Positions 1 to 9,169 of a DNA stretch of 64,000 nucleotides are shown in pieces (positions within the stretch are counted from its first letter, which is position 1; each line of letters opens with the position of its first letter). Origin of the DNA: Diploptera punctata (taxonomy: Eukaryota > Arthropoda > Insecta > Blattodea > Blaberidae); assembly GCA_030220185.1 (NCBI GenBank), contig JASPKZ010007549.1:372001-436000 (forward strand), written 5' to 3'. The notes under the pieces are model-generated. The model was not told the DNA's origin. It ran no database searches and was given only the letters and a program-made list of their open reading frames with translations. Made by a program: the position numbers and the translations under genes.

Positions 1-305
1 CTGTGGAGCATCCCTCTTGATGCTCCAACAATAATCGGCCAGCATATTAGGATTCCACTTGTCTTGATATCTCTTTTTCATAGCTGAAATCGCCTGAGTT
101 AGCTCATTTGGTTTTATTTTACAATGGACAGATGGACGAAAAAGGTTTATTAAAAAAATTATTATTTAAATCCATTAATTGAATTGAAATAAAAAAAAAA
201 CTGTCGGTGATGGTGAAATTCTGAATACATATTTGAAAACACAATAAAAATCTGCATTAAGTACAACTGTTGGTACTCATGAGACAAAAATCATGTTAAC
301 CAGTG
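1..305 (-). repeat. ADYCW-family repeat, left-edge copy
   Basis: The minus strand, from about 110 down to the window edge, reads without stops through a motif KRYQDKWNPNMLADYCW followed by SIKRDAPQ. I recognise this as the C-terminal signature of a conserved arthropod protein of unknown function (usually EKRYQGKWNP..MLADYCW) that occurs in many copies. About 195 bases of non-coding DNA upstream of it are also shared with an inverted copy at 57815-58157, so the duplicated unit is larger than an exon. The copy is cut by the window edge. It could be a transposon-borne gene tail or a multicopy host gene fragment; no function can be given. Confidence 0.6.
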
Positions 306-1010
306 TAATTGGGAGTCGAGGTATGTAGGATCATAAATAAGAGATGTAGACAGTGTAATTTTCTTCTATCTTTGAGATGAAGACATGTCAACTCGTGGAA
401 AAATGCATGACATTAAATATGAATCTGATACATAAGCATATTGCAGTTTGTCCGACACTCTATCGCTAATGTCAGAACCCTGCTTGTAAAGTCCAGTGGT
501 TGATATTAGAAATCACACACCATGTCCAAGTATTGATGAATAACAAATGGTAACTTACTTACTTACTGGCACTATCGAACCCGTAGGTTCATGGCCGCAC
601 AGACATACATCCCTATCCTGAGGTTATGGTAACTGAACAATTGAATAGATAAATGTTATCGAGTGGACTGGTTGTGTTTCTAAACACTGTGTAATTGGAC
701 AGAATGTAATGTTTATAAACATTAATTGATGTTTTGAGTAAGACAGGGCAGATGCAATGAGGTTGTGATAGTGGTGCGGAAACTTGCCTCGCAGCATGTT
801 GTGTTGTATGTGTTAGTTAACCTGAAAGTGGCCTTTTGAAGTGTAGTCCCCCCACCTGCCCCCTCCTGTGTCATACATGTGCCTTGTGTGTTCTGAATGC
901 TGATACTCATTTTATTGGAGTCCCAAATTATATTTTTAATTTAAAAAATCTATGAAAAATATTTTTTTGCAGACTCAGAAAAAATTCTCTCCCAAATTGT
1001 TTGAATAATT
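306..1010. other. Non-coding AT-rich stretch
   Basis: Apart from the short LINE tail at 543-624 I see no gene, tRNA-like element or structured repeat. A 62-residue open frame on the minus strand (722-910) is low-complexity and shows no recognisable motif. Confidence 0.5.
543..624 (-). mobile_element. RTE-A 3' tail fragment
   Basis: The minus strand reads AGGATAGGGATGTATG, a degraded GCGGCCATGAACC segment, then TCGATAGTGCCAGTAAG with a GTAA repeat. That is the terminal codons, stop and microsatellite tail of the RTE-A family, better preserved at 59580-60055. Only the last 80 bases remain, as expected of a heavily 5'-truncated insertion. Confidence 0.8.
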
Positions 1011-2314
1011 TGTTTATATGCAGGAAGTGGTTTCTCCTCCCCTGTAGAGTTAACACATAATGTTTATATACAGGAAGTGGTTTCTCCTCCCCTGTAGAGT
1101 TAACACATAATGTTTATATACAGGAAGTGGTTTCTCCTCCCCTGTAGAGTTAACACATAATGTTTATATGCAGGAAGTGGTTTCTCCTCCCCTGTAGAGT
1201 TAACACATAATGTTTATATGCAGGAAGTGGTTTTCTCCTCCCCTGTAGAGTTAACACATAATGTTTATATGCAGGAAGTGGTTTCTCCTCCCTGTAGAGT
1301 TAACACATAATGTTTATATGCAGGAAGTGGTTTCTCCTCCCCTGTAGAGTTAACACATAATGTTTATATGCAGGAAGTGGTTTCTCCTCCCCTGTAGAGT
1401 TAACACATAATGTTTATATGCAGGAAGTGGTTTCTCCTCCCCTGTAGAGTTAACACATAATGTTTATATGCAGGAAGTGGTTTCTCCTCCCCTGTAGAGT
1501 TAACACATAATGTTTATATGCAGGAAGTGGTTTCTCCTCCCCTGTAGAGTTAACACATAATGTTTATATACAGGAAGTGGTTTCTCCTCCCCTGTAGAGT
1601 TAACACATAATGTTATATACAGGAAGTGGTTTCTCCTCCCCTGTAGAGTTAACACATAATGTTTATATGCAGGAAGTGGTTTCTCCTCCCCTGTAGAGTT
1701 AACACATAATGTTTATATGCAGGAAGTGGTTTCTCCTCCCCTGTAGAGTTAACACATAATGTTTATATGCAGGAAGTGGTTTCTCCTCCCCTGTAGAGTT
1801 CAACACATAATGTTTATATGCAGGAAGTGGTTTCTCCTCCCCTGTAGAGTTAACACATAATGTTTATATGCAGGAAGTGGTTTCTCCTCCCCTGTAGAGT
1901 TAACACATAATGTTTATATGCAGGAAGTGGTTTCTCCTCCCCTGTAGAGTTAACACATAATGTTTATATGCAGGAAGTGGTTTCTCCTCCCCTGTAGAGT
2001 TAACACATAATGTTTATATGCAGGAAGTGGTTTCTCCTCCCCTGTAGAGTTAACACATAATGTTTATATGCAGGAAGTGGTTTCTCCTCCCCTGTAGAGT
2101 TAACACATAATGTTTATATACAGGAAGTGGTTTCTCCTCCCCTGTAGAGTTAACACATAATGTTTATATGCAGGAAGTGGTTTCTCCTCCCCTGTAGAGT
2201 TAACACATAATGTTTATATGCAGGAAGTGGTTTCTCCTCCCCTGTAGAGTTAACACATAATGTTTATATGCAGGAAGTGGTTTCTCCTCCCCTGTAGAGT
2301 TAACACATAATGTT
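1011..2314. repeat. 50-bp tandem repeat, about 26 copies
   Basis: The unit contains CAGGAAGTGGTTTCTCCTCC followed by CCTGTAGAGTTAACACATAA and a TGTTTATATG/A joint, 50 bases in all, repeated head to tail. Copies are nearly identical: the joint alternates TATATA/TATATG, and single-base indels near 1231, 1285, 1613 and 1801 cancel out. Such homogeneity implies recent expansion. No coding potential is apparent. Confidence 0.97.
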
Positions 2315-2640
2315 TTAGAATCAGATACATAATATTAAACATACTTAACTTAAGAATTAATTTATAAAAAATAATACAAATGTTTTATATTTTTATTGCT
2401 GAATTTTAAACTTTATTATGAATACAGATTATTGCAAAAAAACAATTTGACAATTTTTCACTTAAGGGGTATTTAATAATAGGAAGAATTGTGCACACAT
2501 GTGCATTAGTTTAGGTCTCTGCTGTACAGCAGCCAGCAACGATTTTGTTCTCTTTAAACAGACATTGAAATAATCAATTGTGTTGGTGTTTACTTGATGA
2601 AAATCCATATCTGTTTAATTAAATAAAAATAAAACTTACA
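2315..2640. other. AT-rich flank of Penelope-like element
   Basis: No gene seen. From about 2588 a short direct motif (TTGATGAAAATCCA) also occurs near 55478, beside another degraded Penelope-like end. The right part is therefore probably the outer pseudo-LTR of the element that follows. Confidence 0.35.
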
Positions 2641-2663
2641 GTTTTATTTGATTTTCATATTTA

Positions 2664-2736
2664 TTAAGATATAATTGAGTTACAGCTGTTTCGGTACACT
2701 GTACGTTCTTCAGACATGTTAACAAATTATGAATTG
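2664..2736 (-). ncRNA. Hammerhead-like motif, PLE type (copy 1)
   Basis: The minus strand reads CUGAAGA, A, CGUAC-AGU-GUACC, GAA, ACAGCUGU and then A. This matches a type I hammerhead: core C3-A9 with the variable position 7, stem II, G12-A14, a palindromic short stem III and cleavage position 17. The base pair closing stem II toward the core is C/C here (G/C in the copy at 31770-31830), so this copy may be weakened. It lies just downstream of the GIY-YIG frame ending at 2782 on the same strand, the position reported for hammerheads in Penelope-like elements. Confidence 0.7.
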
Positions 2737-2781
2737 TGTTCCAACTGATCTAAGCAACAATACAACAATTATTTAAATTTT

Positions 2782-3332
2782 TTAATTTAACAAAGGGGAT
2801 TCATTCAAATCAAGTTGAGAATTTAACAGTTTATTACTACTTTTCAATTTATTTATTTCTACAGCCTCCAAAAGGTCCAACTTCTTACCCTTATCACAAA
2901 CATGTAAAATTTCAAAATTTGGATCGAAACAATGATTAAATTGGAATAGGTGGTTAGCATATTTTGAATATTCTAAATTTCTGTTATATGCTCTCATGTG
3001 TTCCTTTATCCGAGAAATAAAAGGTCTACCAGTTTGTCCTGTACAGACATTGTCACATGTGCCACACTTCAGTAGGTGTATATAAATTGATAGGTTGATT
3101 TTTGTTGGATTTCCCTCTTTGCGTACTGTTGTAAGGGTGTCTTCTATTGAGTTCATTCTATGGCCGGCGTTTATTATGTGCTTAGCGTAATTAGACTTTC
3201 CATATGTGTATACGAAATCGTTACGATGTTCTTTAAACCTTATGTTGAAGCTTCTTTTCGTTCTACCTATATAGAACTTGTCACAGTCTTTGCATGTTAA
3301 TTTATATACACCCTTGCCATATTGGAAGACAT
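2782..3332 (-). pseudogene. Penelope-like GIY-YIG endonuclease fragment, chimeric
   Basis: Reading from 3332 on the minus strand gives a CKDC finger and FYIGRTKRSF, the first half of a GIY-YIG nuclease domain as in Penelope-like retroelements. The frame continues through HRMNSIEDTLTTV and KEGNPTKIN. There the expected tail (compare 14195-14597) is replaced by a second GIY-YIG start, HLLKCGTCDNVCTGQTGRPF, which runs to LDLNESPLLN and a stop at 2782. Two related but different endonuclease fragments are thus fused mid-domain, near 3085-3100. In the second half the catalytic YIG is mutated to CTG; the copy at 31877-32165 keeps YIGQT. No reverse transcriptase domain remains nearby. Confidence 0.82.
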
Positions 3333-3452
3333 GGAAATTATCAGGGAAATAGACAACAAGCTTTTAATAAATGAAAGCACTCCCAGACTAAACAAATCCA
3401 CTTTACAATATCATCAGGAAGAAGCTTTAGTCACGACAACACCACATTAGGA
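3331..3452 (+). pseudogene. Penelope-like C-terminal fragment
   Basis: The plus strand reads LEDMEIIREIDNKLLINEST and on to a stop near 3450. This resembles the conserved C-terminal end of Penelope-like GIY-YIG domains (LE..EI......LLNE). It abuts the opposite-strand fragment that ends at 3332, so the two meet at an inversion junction. It is followed directly by the hammerhead motif at 3490-3540 on its own strand. Confidence 0.55.
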
Positions 3453-3487
3453 CCAGCAGCATCAACCATCATACTGGATGTTGTAGT

Positions 3488-3545
3488 GAAGAAGGACCTG
3501 CTGAAGATGGAACGGATGTTCTGAAAGGCCTACATGCATAAAGAA
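3488..3545 (+). ncRNA. Hammerhead-like motif, AGGCCU type (single copy)
   Basis: CCUG, CUGAAGA, U, GGAAC-GGAU-GUUCU, GAA, AGGCCU and A, then CAUG. Core, stem II (one G.U pair) and palindromic stem III are intact. Stem I is reduced to two pairs because the 3' strand reads CAUG, not the CAGG seen at 39418-39475. Flanking DNA from about 3425 to 3660 matches one arm of the fold-back element at 39190-39600. Confidence 0.75.
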
Positions 3546-3659
3546 TACATATTTTATAAGTTGAGGACAACAGATCTTACCTAAGAAGGTATATTTTAAC
3601 TTAATTTATAACTCTCCATCTCAACAGTTTTAACAATGAATTTTATTAGTATTAAAACC

Positions 3660-4117
3660 TCATAATGTACTTCCTATTGTATTTTCTAAAAAAAAACATT
3701 AAGGAGAGCTAGGCATAGATGAAGGGATAATATGCAGTTGAGCATTATGGGACTGTATGTCAGAGATATGAACTGGATTCTGTTGGTTAAGGATATTGAA
3801 TGCAGAATTCAACCTTGAGGTTCCATAAGGTTAGAATTATTTAATACAGCTGATGAAGGACCTATTTATGCATCACTTTTCTTATAAAAGCTGTTGGCAT
3901 TCTTTTGTTAGCACAAGTGCAGGCACCTGACATTCTTTTGTCTGCATTAACTTGTGTAAGAGAAGAGTGTGCTTGCCAGGCAGTTTCAATAACAACCTAA
4001 CATAACCTCTTCATTTTCATCAGCAGCTTTTGTTTCAAATGAAATCAGCTTCATACAGCTTTGTTTTAACTCCTCACTTCTGCAGTCGGTTATTAAGATG
4101 AAAAGCACTTGATCTTT
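3660..4117. other. Unassigned spacer
   Basis: No open frame with a recognisable motif, no tRNA-like promoter and no clear repeat seen by eye. Confidence 0.4.
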
Positions 4118-4424
4118 ATAGGAGATCAGATATAATAAGAACAGTTAAGTCTCATAGGCTGCGATGGGCAGGACATGTGGCACGAATGAATAATGAAAGA
4201 GGGGAATGGAACTTGGAAGCTTCTTGTAGGAAAACCAGAGGCAAAACACCTAGTTTGTAGACCAAGAATGAGATGGGAGAATAACATTAAGTATGGTTTG
4301 AGAGAAGTACACTATACAGGAGATGATTGGAGAACATTAGCTCAGAATAGGGATGTATGGAGAGCTTATGTCCGCGAGGCCATGAACCTACAGGTTCGAT
4401 AATGCCAGTGAGGTAGTTAGTTAT
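4118..4424 (+). mobile_element. RTE-A LINE 3' fragment
   Basis: From about 4118 the frame reads TVKSHRLRWAGHVARM, then (after a frameshift near 4195) WKLLVGKPEAKHLVCRPRMR, WENNIKYGLREV and RDVWRAYVREAMNLQVR with stop at 4402. This is the extreme C-terminus of an RTE-clade endonuclease/reverse transcriptase; all catalytic domains are missing. The degraded tail ends in GTGAGGTAGTTAG where better copies have a GTAA repeat. Confidence 0.9.
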
Positions 4425-4475
4425 GTAAAGATATCTCGTGAGTCCTAAAATATGACTGACAAGAATGTTATCAGT

Positions 4476-4842
4476 AAGTCCATGATGGTCTAGTGGTTAT
4501 GTTTCTTGCCTCTAGTCCCGAAGGTCGCAGGTTCAAACCCAGCCGGGGTCGATTGAATTTTTTTAGGATGGAAAAATCCAAGGAGCAAGTCATCTGGGAG
4601 GGACTTTAAGCCACAGGTCCCGAGTCTGAAGATTTTCAGGCTCGTAAAAGAATCTTAAGCCTAAATAATGAGGCCTCTAAGCAAAATTTATCGACCTTTT
4701 TCATCCTAGTAATATATTAGTTGCCTACTAGATGTCTCAGTATGTTGGTCAGTATGTCAGTATGGTCATTGGGTCAGTATGTTGACTGCATACCATTCAT
4801 GGCATCTTTAGGGAAATAAGAGTAACTAAATTAACTTGATCT
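4476..4842 (+). mobile_element. SINE-3, near full length
   Basis: A tRNA-derived head has an A-box-like TGGTCTAGTGGTTATG and a B box GGTTCAAACCC, followed by GGATGGAAAAATCCAAGGAG and a body shared with the copies at 58611-58918 and 61266-61765. An internal stretch around 4735-4790 holds short GTCAGTATG repeats absent from the other copies. Polymerase III promoter boxes are inferred from sequence. Confidence 0.85.
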
Positions 4843-4954
4843 AGTAAAACAAAAAAAATGCCAATTTTGATCTCATATGGTCAATTGTTCACCCATCTCC
4901 CCCCTTAAGAGAGAATACAAACATATTTTAAACATTGCTACATTTAGGCCGGTA

Positions 4955-5280
4955 TTCTCTTCTTCTTCTTCTTCTTCTTCTTCACAGTTTAGGCTTATTT
5001 ACTAACCTGTTCCGGCTCCAAATTGCTGCTCTTTCCATCTTTTCTTTGGTCTTCTCAAACTTCTTCTTCCTCGTGGTGAATAGTTGTGTGCTGCTTTTGG
5101 TATTCTATTCTCAGCCATCCTTGCCAAGTGTTCTTTCCAGTTTGTCCTGTATCTCTCTATTGTTGTGTTTAATTCCTCTACTTTTAGTTGTCTTATTTCT
5201 GTGTGATGTTTTTTGTCTGTTCTTTGATATCCTGCTATTGGTCTGAGGAATCTCATTTCAGCAGCTTATATTCTGGCAGA
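4955..5280 (-). mobile_element. LINE-B 3' fragment with GAA-repeat tail
   Basis: The minus strand encodes MRFLRPIAGYQRTDKK, then WKEHLARMAENRIPKAAHNY and a GRRSLRRPKKRWKEQQFGAGTG end with stop at 5002. It is followed by a GAAGAA microsatellite (4958-4983). This is the post-RT C-terminal region of an RTE-like LINE. A second, shorter copy of the same end is inserted in a SINE at 61357-61517. Confidence 0.85.
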
Positions 5281-5284
5281 TTGT

Positions 5285-5430
5285 TGTGTTGTACAAGATA
5301 TATGCAAAATATATGCAAAAATGATCAACCAAAAATTAACAACTATAGTAGACACAATAATATCAGAAGAGCAGACAGGATTTAGGAAAGGCAGAAGCTG
5401 CACAGCCAGTATTCAAGAACCAAACTTCCC
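5285..5430 (+). mobile_element. Reverse transcriptase domain fragment
   Basis: The plus strand reads ICKIYAKMINQKLTTIVD and then IISEEQTGFRKGRSC, the conserved fingers motif of RTE/jockey-like reverse transcriptases. Only about 45 residues remain; the palm motif (YxDD) is absent. It abuts the minus-strand LINE-B tail, giving a 5' inversion of the kind made by twin priming during target-primed reverse transcription. Confidence 0.8.
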
Positions 5431-5925
5431 ACAAAGAGCGACTCTCAGCCGTGTCTCCGTGGTTAATTATGTGGGCCATGCAGAACCTACTCTAACTGGC
5501 TCACTCTATTCAACATCATGTGCTAACAAGATATTTATTTTAAAAAATTTCCAGGAACAATTGAAAGATGAGAGCCTCAGCTTATGGATGACGGAGATGA
5601 CATGACCTAGGGAGCTTGGTTCTTGATTACCGGTCTAAATGGTTTTGGAAAGAAGATTAATAATAAATAACTTAAAGAAATTCAATAAACAAAATAGACT
5701 AAAAGAATGCACCTTTCTACAATATCTTCCAAGGAAGGAAAACAATTTAAAAAATTACTTACCATCATGAAACACAGGAATTAAAAAAAAATTAACAAAT
5801 TGAATATTATATTGGCACCAAATAACAAATTTAGCCTGGGTAATCTTCTAATAACTAATAAAAAGTTAATGTCCCAGATAGTAAGATATCTGGAATTTAT
5901 GATTATTAGTTGCAATGACTGTACA
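5431..5925. other. Unassigned spacer
   Basis: A 94-residue frame (5321-5605) runs on from the RT fragment, but after about 5430 it has no recognisable motif. The rest is AT-rich, with a short TA run at 5934-5948 that merges into the following element. Confidence 0.35.
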
Positions 5926-5927
5926 AG

Positions 5928-6225
5928 AGTATTATATATATATATATAGGAAAAACTAAAAGGAATTTAGAAACTCGTACAAAAGAACACCTTAGAGATA
6001 TTAAAAATGGTGAAATTGAAAAATCGGTAATTGCAGCTCATAGTTTGCTAGAGAATCACAAAATTGGAAGAGAAACTAAACTTTTGAAACATTTGGAGAA
6101 GCCTTTAGAATTAACAGTTTGGGAAAATGAATAAATTCAGAAGAACAAATATAAATCCATGAGGTTTGAAGTGTCCAGGGAGCAAAATTATATATCAAAG
6201 TTCATAAAATTGGGACCAGATGGCA
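5928..6225 (+). pseudogene. Penelope-like GIY-YIG endonuclease fragment
   Basis: A TA microsatellite reads in frame as YIYIYIGKTKRNLETRTKEH, a GIY-YIG nuclease core start, then RDIKNGEIEKSVIAAHSLLE and LLKHLEKPLELTVWENE with a stop near 6132. Related C-terminal codons continue to about 6225 in a disrupted frame. Upstream RT is missing. The element is of a different subfamily from those at 2.8, 14.2 and 31.9 kb. The hammerhead at 6250-6303 follows on the same strand. Confidence 0.75.
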
Positions 6226-6249
6226 GTTTGGAAGTTGATGGTAACAACA

Positions 6250-6303
6250 GAATTTTAGCTGAGGATAGAAGCAATGGCCTTCGAAACCGGTTCTGTGAAA
6301 ATC
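6250..6303 (+). ncRNA. Hammerhead ribozyme candidate (ACCGGU type)
   Basis: Core CUGAGGA (6259-6265), stem II GAAG/CUUC (6268-6271 with 6279-6282), GAA (6283-6285), palindromic stem III ACCGGU (6286-6291), U at position 17 (6292). Stem I pairs AG/CU next to the core and AUUUU (6252-6256) with AAAAU (6298-6302) beyond an internal bulge. All conserved core bases fit the type I consensus. It sits about 120 bases after the GIY-YIG stop, the ORF-then-ribozyme order expected for Penelope-like pseudo-LTRs. Confidence 0.8.
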
Positions 6304-6771
6304 ACAAAGTTTTATTGAAGTAAGATGTAAAAAAAGATTTCACCTACTTAATTTATAAAAGTTCAGAATTGATTAATCATGACTCAATTGTGTTTATTAT
6401 AGCTGAGAGTTGAAAGTTGGAAAGAAAACTGCAGCAGATAGTCCATGAGAAACGGAAATGTGAAGAAATGATGTAACCCCTAGACCGCTGTAGTGTTAGA
6501 GTTTGTCAAGTACAGTAATTAGTTTATAAACTTGGAGAGAGAACATTAATGAAGATGTATGACACAGTCCCTTGTTAATAATCACATTGAAACTTTATAC
6601 TTGTCGTTACTTGCAAAATAAAGGCTTGCGTACATGACATAGCTAGGAATTAGTATTGACTGCAGGCAGGCGAACATGCACTGTCATAACTAGATAATAT
6701 AATAGTGATAACTAATAAACAGAGGAGGATTTTTATGTAATAAAATATACAATTGCAATGCAGATAGTTTA
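6304..6771. other. Probable Penelope-like trailer and spacer
   Basis: No gene recognised. The first part may be the remainder of the pseudo-LTR; I found no second boundary. Confidence 0.35.
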
Positions 6772-7447
6772 TATTATTCAACTGTTTGTGTGTGAAACCA
6801 AGACAAAAGACAGTCAGAGGTCTTACTTCTCATTATACTTGTCAACTGTTTGTGTGTGAAACCAAGACAAAAGACAGTCAGAAGTCTTACTTCTCATTAT
6901 ACTATTCAACTGTTTGTGTGTGAAACCAAGACAAAAGACATTCAGAAGTCTTACTTCTCATTATACTATTCAGCTGTTTGTGTGTGAAACCAAAATAAAA
7001 GGCAGTCATAAGTCTAACTTCTCATAATACTATTCAACTGTTTGTGTGTGGAACCAAAACAAAAGACAGTCAGAAGTCTTACTTCTCATTATACTATTCA
7101 ACTGTTTGTGTGTGGAACCAAAACAAAAGACAGTCAGAAATCTTACTTCTCATTATACTGTTCAACTGTTCATGTGGGAAACTAAGACAAAAGACAATCA
7201 AAGTCTTACTTCTCATTATACTATTCAACTGTTTGTGTGTGAAACCAAGACAAAAGATAGTTAGAAGTCTTACTTCTCATTATACTATTCAACTGTTTGT
7301 ATGGGAAACCAAGACAAAAGACAGCCAAAGTCTTACTTCTCATAATACTATTCAACTGTTTGTGTGTGAAACTAAAACAAAAGACAATCAAAGTCTTACT
7401 TCTCATAATACTATTCAACTGTTTGTGTGTGTGAAACCAAAACAAAA
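6772..7447. repeat. 64-bp tandem repeat, about 10.5 copies
   Basis: The unit contains ATTCAACTGTTTGTGTGTG, AAACCAAGACAAAAGACAGT and CTTACTTCTCATTATACT, spaced 64 bases apart, with later copies shortened by a few bases. Divergence between units (5-15 percent by eye) suggests an older array than the one at 1.0 kb. Frames through it (7044-7490 plus, 7221-7445 minus) are repeat artefacts. Confidence 0.93.
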
Positions 7448-7855
7448 TTTTTGTTTCGGATACAGGAAAGAAATGCGCAGAGAAAAATAAACATAGGTTA
7501 AATTCTGGAAATGGATGTTATTACACATTACAGGGACTCTTGTCGTCCCAACTTCTCTAAAAAAATGTTAAATTGAAAATATATAAAACTGTTATTCTCC
7601 TAGTATATGGATGTGAATCATGGACTCTTATTTTAAGGGAGGAGATTACGAGTATTTGAGAATAAAGTTCTAAGAAAAAATTGACCAAAGAAAGATGAAC
7701 AGACAAGCAAATGCAGAAGACTGCATAACAGTAAGCTACATAATCTTTATCAGAAACCAGATGTGATAAGAACAGTTAAGTATTGTAGATTGCATTGGAC
7801 AAGACATGTGGCACAAATGGGGTATGAAAGAAAGGCATGAAAACTCCTTGTACTA
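7448..7855 (+). mobile_element. RTE-A LINE fragment, frameshifted
   Basis: Pieces of the RTE-A C-terminal region can be read in changing frames: KHRLNSGNGCYYTLQG near 7500, VYGCESWTLI near 7605, an RDEQTG-like segment near 7695 and RTVKYCRLHW near 7780. Many stops and indels show long decay. It ends in the AWKLLV segment, where it meets the opposite-strand copy. Confidence 0.8.
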
Positions 7856-7872
7856 GAGGTTCAGGTTACAAG

Positions 7873-8083
7873 GTTATAAGCTCTCCATATATCCCTATCC
7901 TGAGCTATTGTTTCCCAATCTCCCTGCATAATTTATGTCTTTCAAATCATAGACAGTGTTATTCTCCCATCTCATTCTTAAGCCTTCCTTCTGGACACTT
8001 TCCCTCCAGTTTACCTGCAAGGAGTTTTCATGCCCCTCTTTCATTCTGTGTTAGTTGCATATGTCCTACTTGTTGCATTCTAG
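7873..8083 (-). mobile_element. RTE-A LINE fragment, inverted partner
   Basis: The minus strand carries the next part of the same LINE (KLLAGKLEGK, RLRMRWENNT, YDLKDI-like codons). It overlaps the plus-strand fragment by about 50 bases around GGCATGAAAACTCCTTGTA, so both copies of that stretch face each other and could fold back. The order fits a twin-primed, inverted insertion. Confidence 0.75.
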
Positions 8084-8610
8084 AAGACTTTATTGTTATT
8101 ATTACATCTGACATTGAAAATCAGGAGTCAAAAGATAGTCAGAAGCCATAGAAAGAGTTGTGTTTCAAATGCCTTCATTGCTACTTTCATCTTGAAAAAT
8201 TCTACTTTCTTGTCAATGATAATAATTGCTCAGCTACAAACAGAAACAATCAAAAGCAATACCGGTACAATATGGTTTTCACCACAATACCAGCTTGCAT
8301 GAATAGCTCAAAGAATGAAATGGCATCATTATTTTCAACCAAAGGTGCAACATTTCACACAATATCATTCATAGAGGAAGTTCCAAATACGTTGATCTTT
8401 AAGAAGGCTGTAGTCAAACTGTAAGGTTGCACCAGATGATGAAAAAAGAGAGATTACAGTTAATTGGTGTTAGACAAAAAAAGATGGAAAGCGATTGTAA
8501 GAGCGACCAAAATCCACCCAAGTTTTTGGGTGCTTGGAACTAATGATGGTGAACTTAAATTGTTTCTGTTTTTCATGACTCCGTACCAGTATGCTATGCA
8601 TAAAATACAT
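8084..8610. other. Unassigned spacer
   Basis: Two short overlapping plus-strand frames (8093-8302, 8158-8424) show no recognisable domain. No repeat boundary seen. Confidence 0.35.
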
Positions 8611-8611
8611 T

Positions 8612-8905
8612 AATTATATTATTTCTTCTTCTTTTTCGACAGGCTCTATGCCTACAACTTCCATTGGAATATTTTGACCTCTCGATAAATTTTTTTTTCC
8701 CCATTCTGTCTTTTTTGTGTGAGAGATTTCCATTTTTTATTCCCATCTCACTCAAATTGTTTAGGACTATAACATTGTTTTTACTCATCTGTGCTTAGGT
8801 CTTCCTTTAGACCTTACTCCTTTCGGTTTCCAATCTAAAATAACTTTAGGGAGTCTTATTTTCGGCATCCTGCATACATTACCATTCAAAGTATTTTATT
8901 TTATT
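8612..8905 (-). mobile_element. LINE C-terminal fragment
   Basis: The minus strand reads RMPKIRLPKVILDWKPKG then RSKGRPKHR in two adjoining frames, the R.P..L.W.P.G.R..GRP signature at the end of RTE-like LINEs, followed by a 3' end rich in GAAGAA. It is too decayed to assign to a family. Confidence 0.6.
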
Positions 8906-8959
8906 TTTTTAGACGCCTTTAACATCACAGGCCATATGGCTTCTATTTATTTAATTTGT

Positions 8960-9166
8960 GTATATTTTTATTTATATTTAATATTTTAATAATGAATATG
9001 ATGAAATGAAACCTGGTAATAAAATTCCAAACCAACATTTTGCCTCGATGATTGAGAGAAAGCAAGAAAAGACCTGAGTTAGTTTGGTAGGCACCGGGAT
9101 GTGAAGTTGAGACCTCCCGAATGAGAGTCCCAAACGTTAACACTTGAGCCAACTCGTGCAGTATTC
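8960..9166 (-). mobile_element. Degraded tRNA-like SINE
   Basis: The minus strand has an A-box-like TGGCTCAAGTGTTAACG and, at B-box spacing, a CATCCCGGTGCC segment with a mutated box. An AT-rich body follows. I call it a SINE remnant from layout only. Confidence 0.35.
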
Positions 9167-9169
9167 TTT

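Noticed and set aside
1011..2314. CRISPR array
   Set aside because: The repeat is continuous 50-bp head-to-tail with no unique spacers, in a eukaryotic context.
4935..5246. Leucine-rich membrane protein on the plus strand
   Set aside because: It is the antisense of the LINE-B tail; its LLLLLL run is the CTT microsatellite.
6772..7490. Coding frames 7044-7490 and 7221-7445
   Set aside because: They are the 64-bp tandem repeat read in different phases; no domain.
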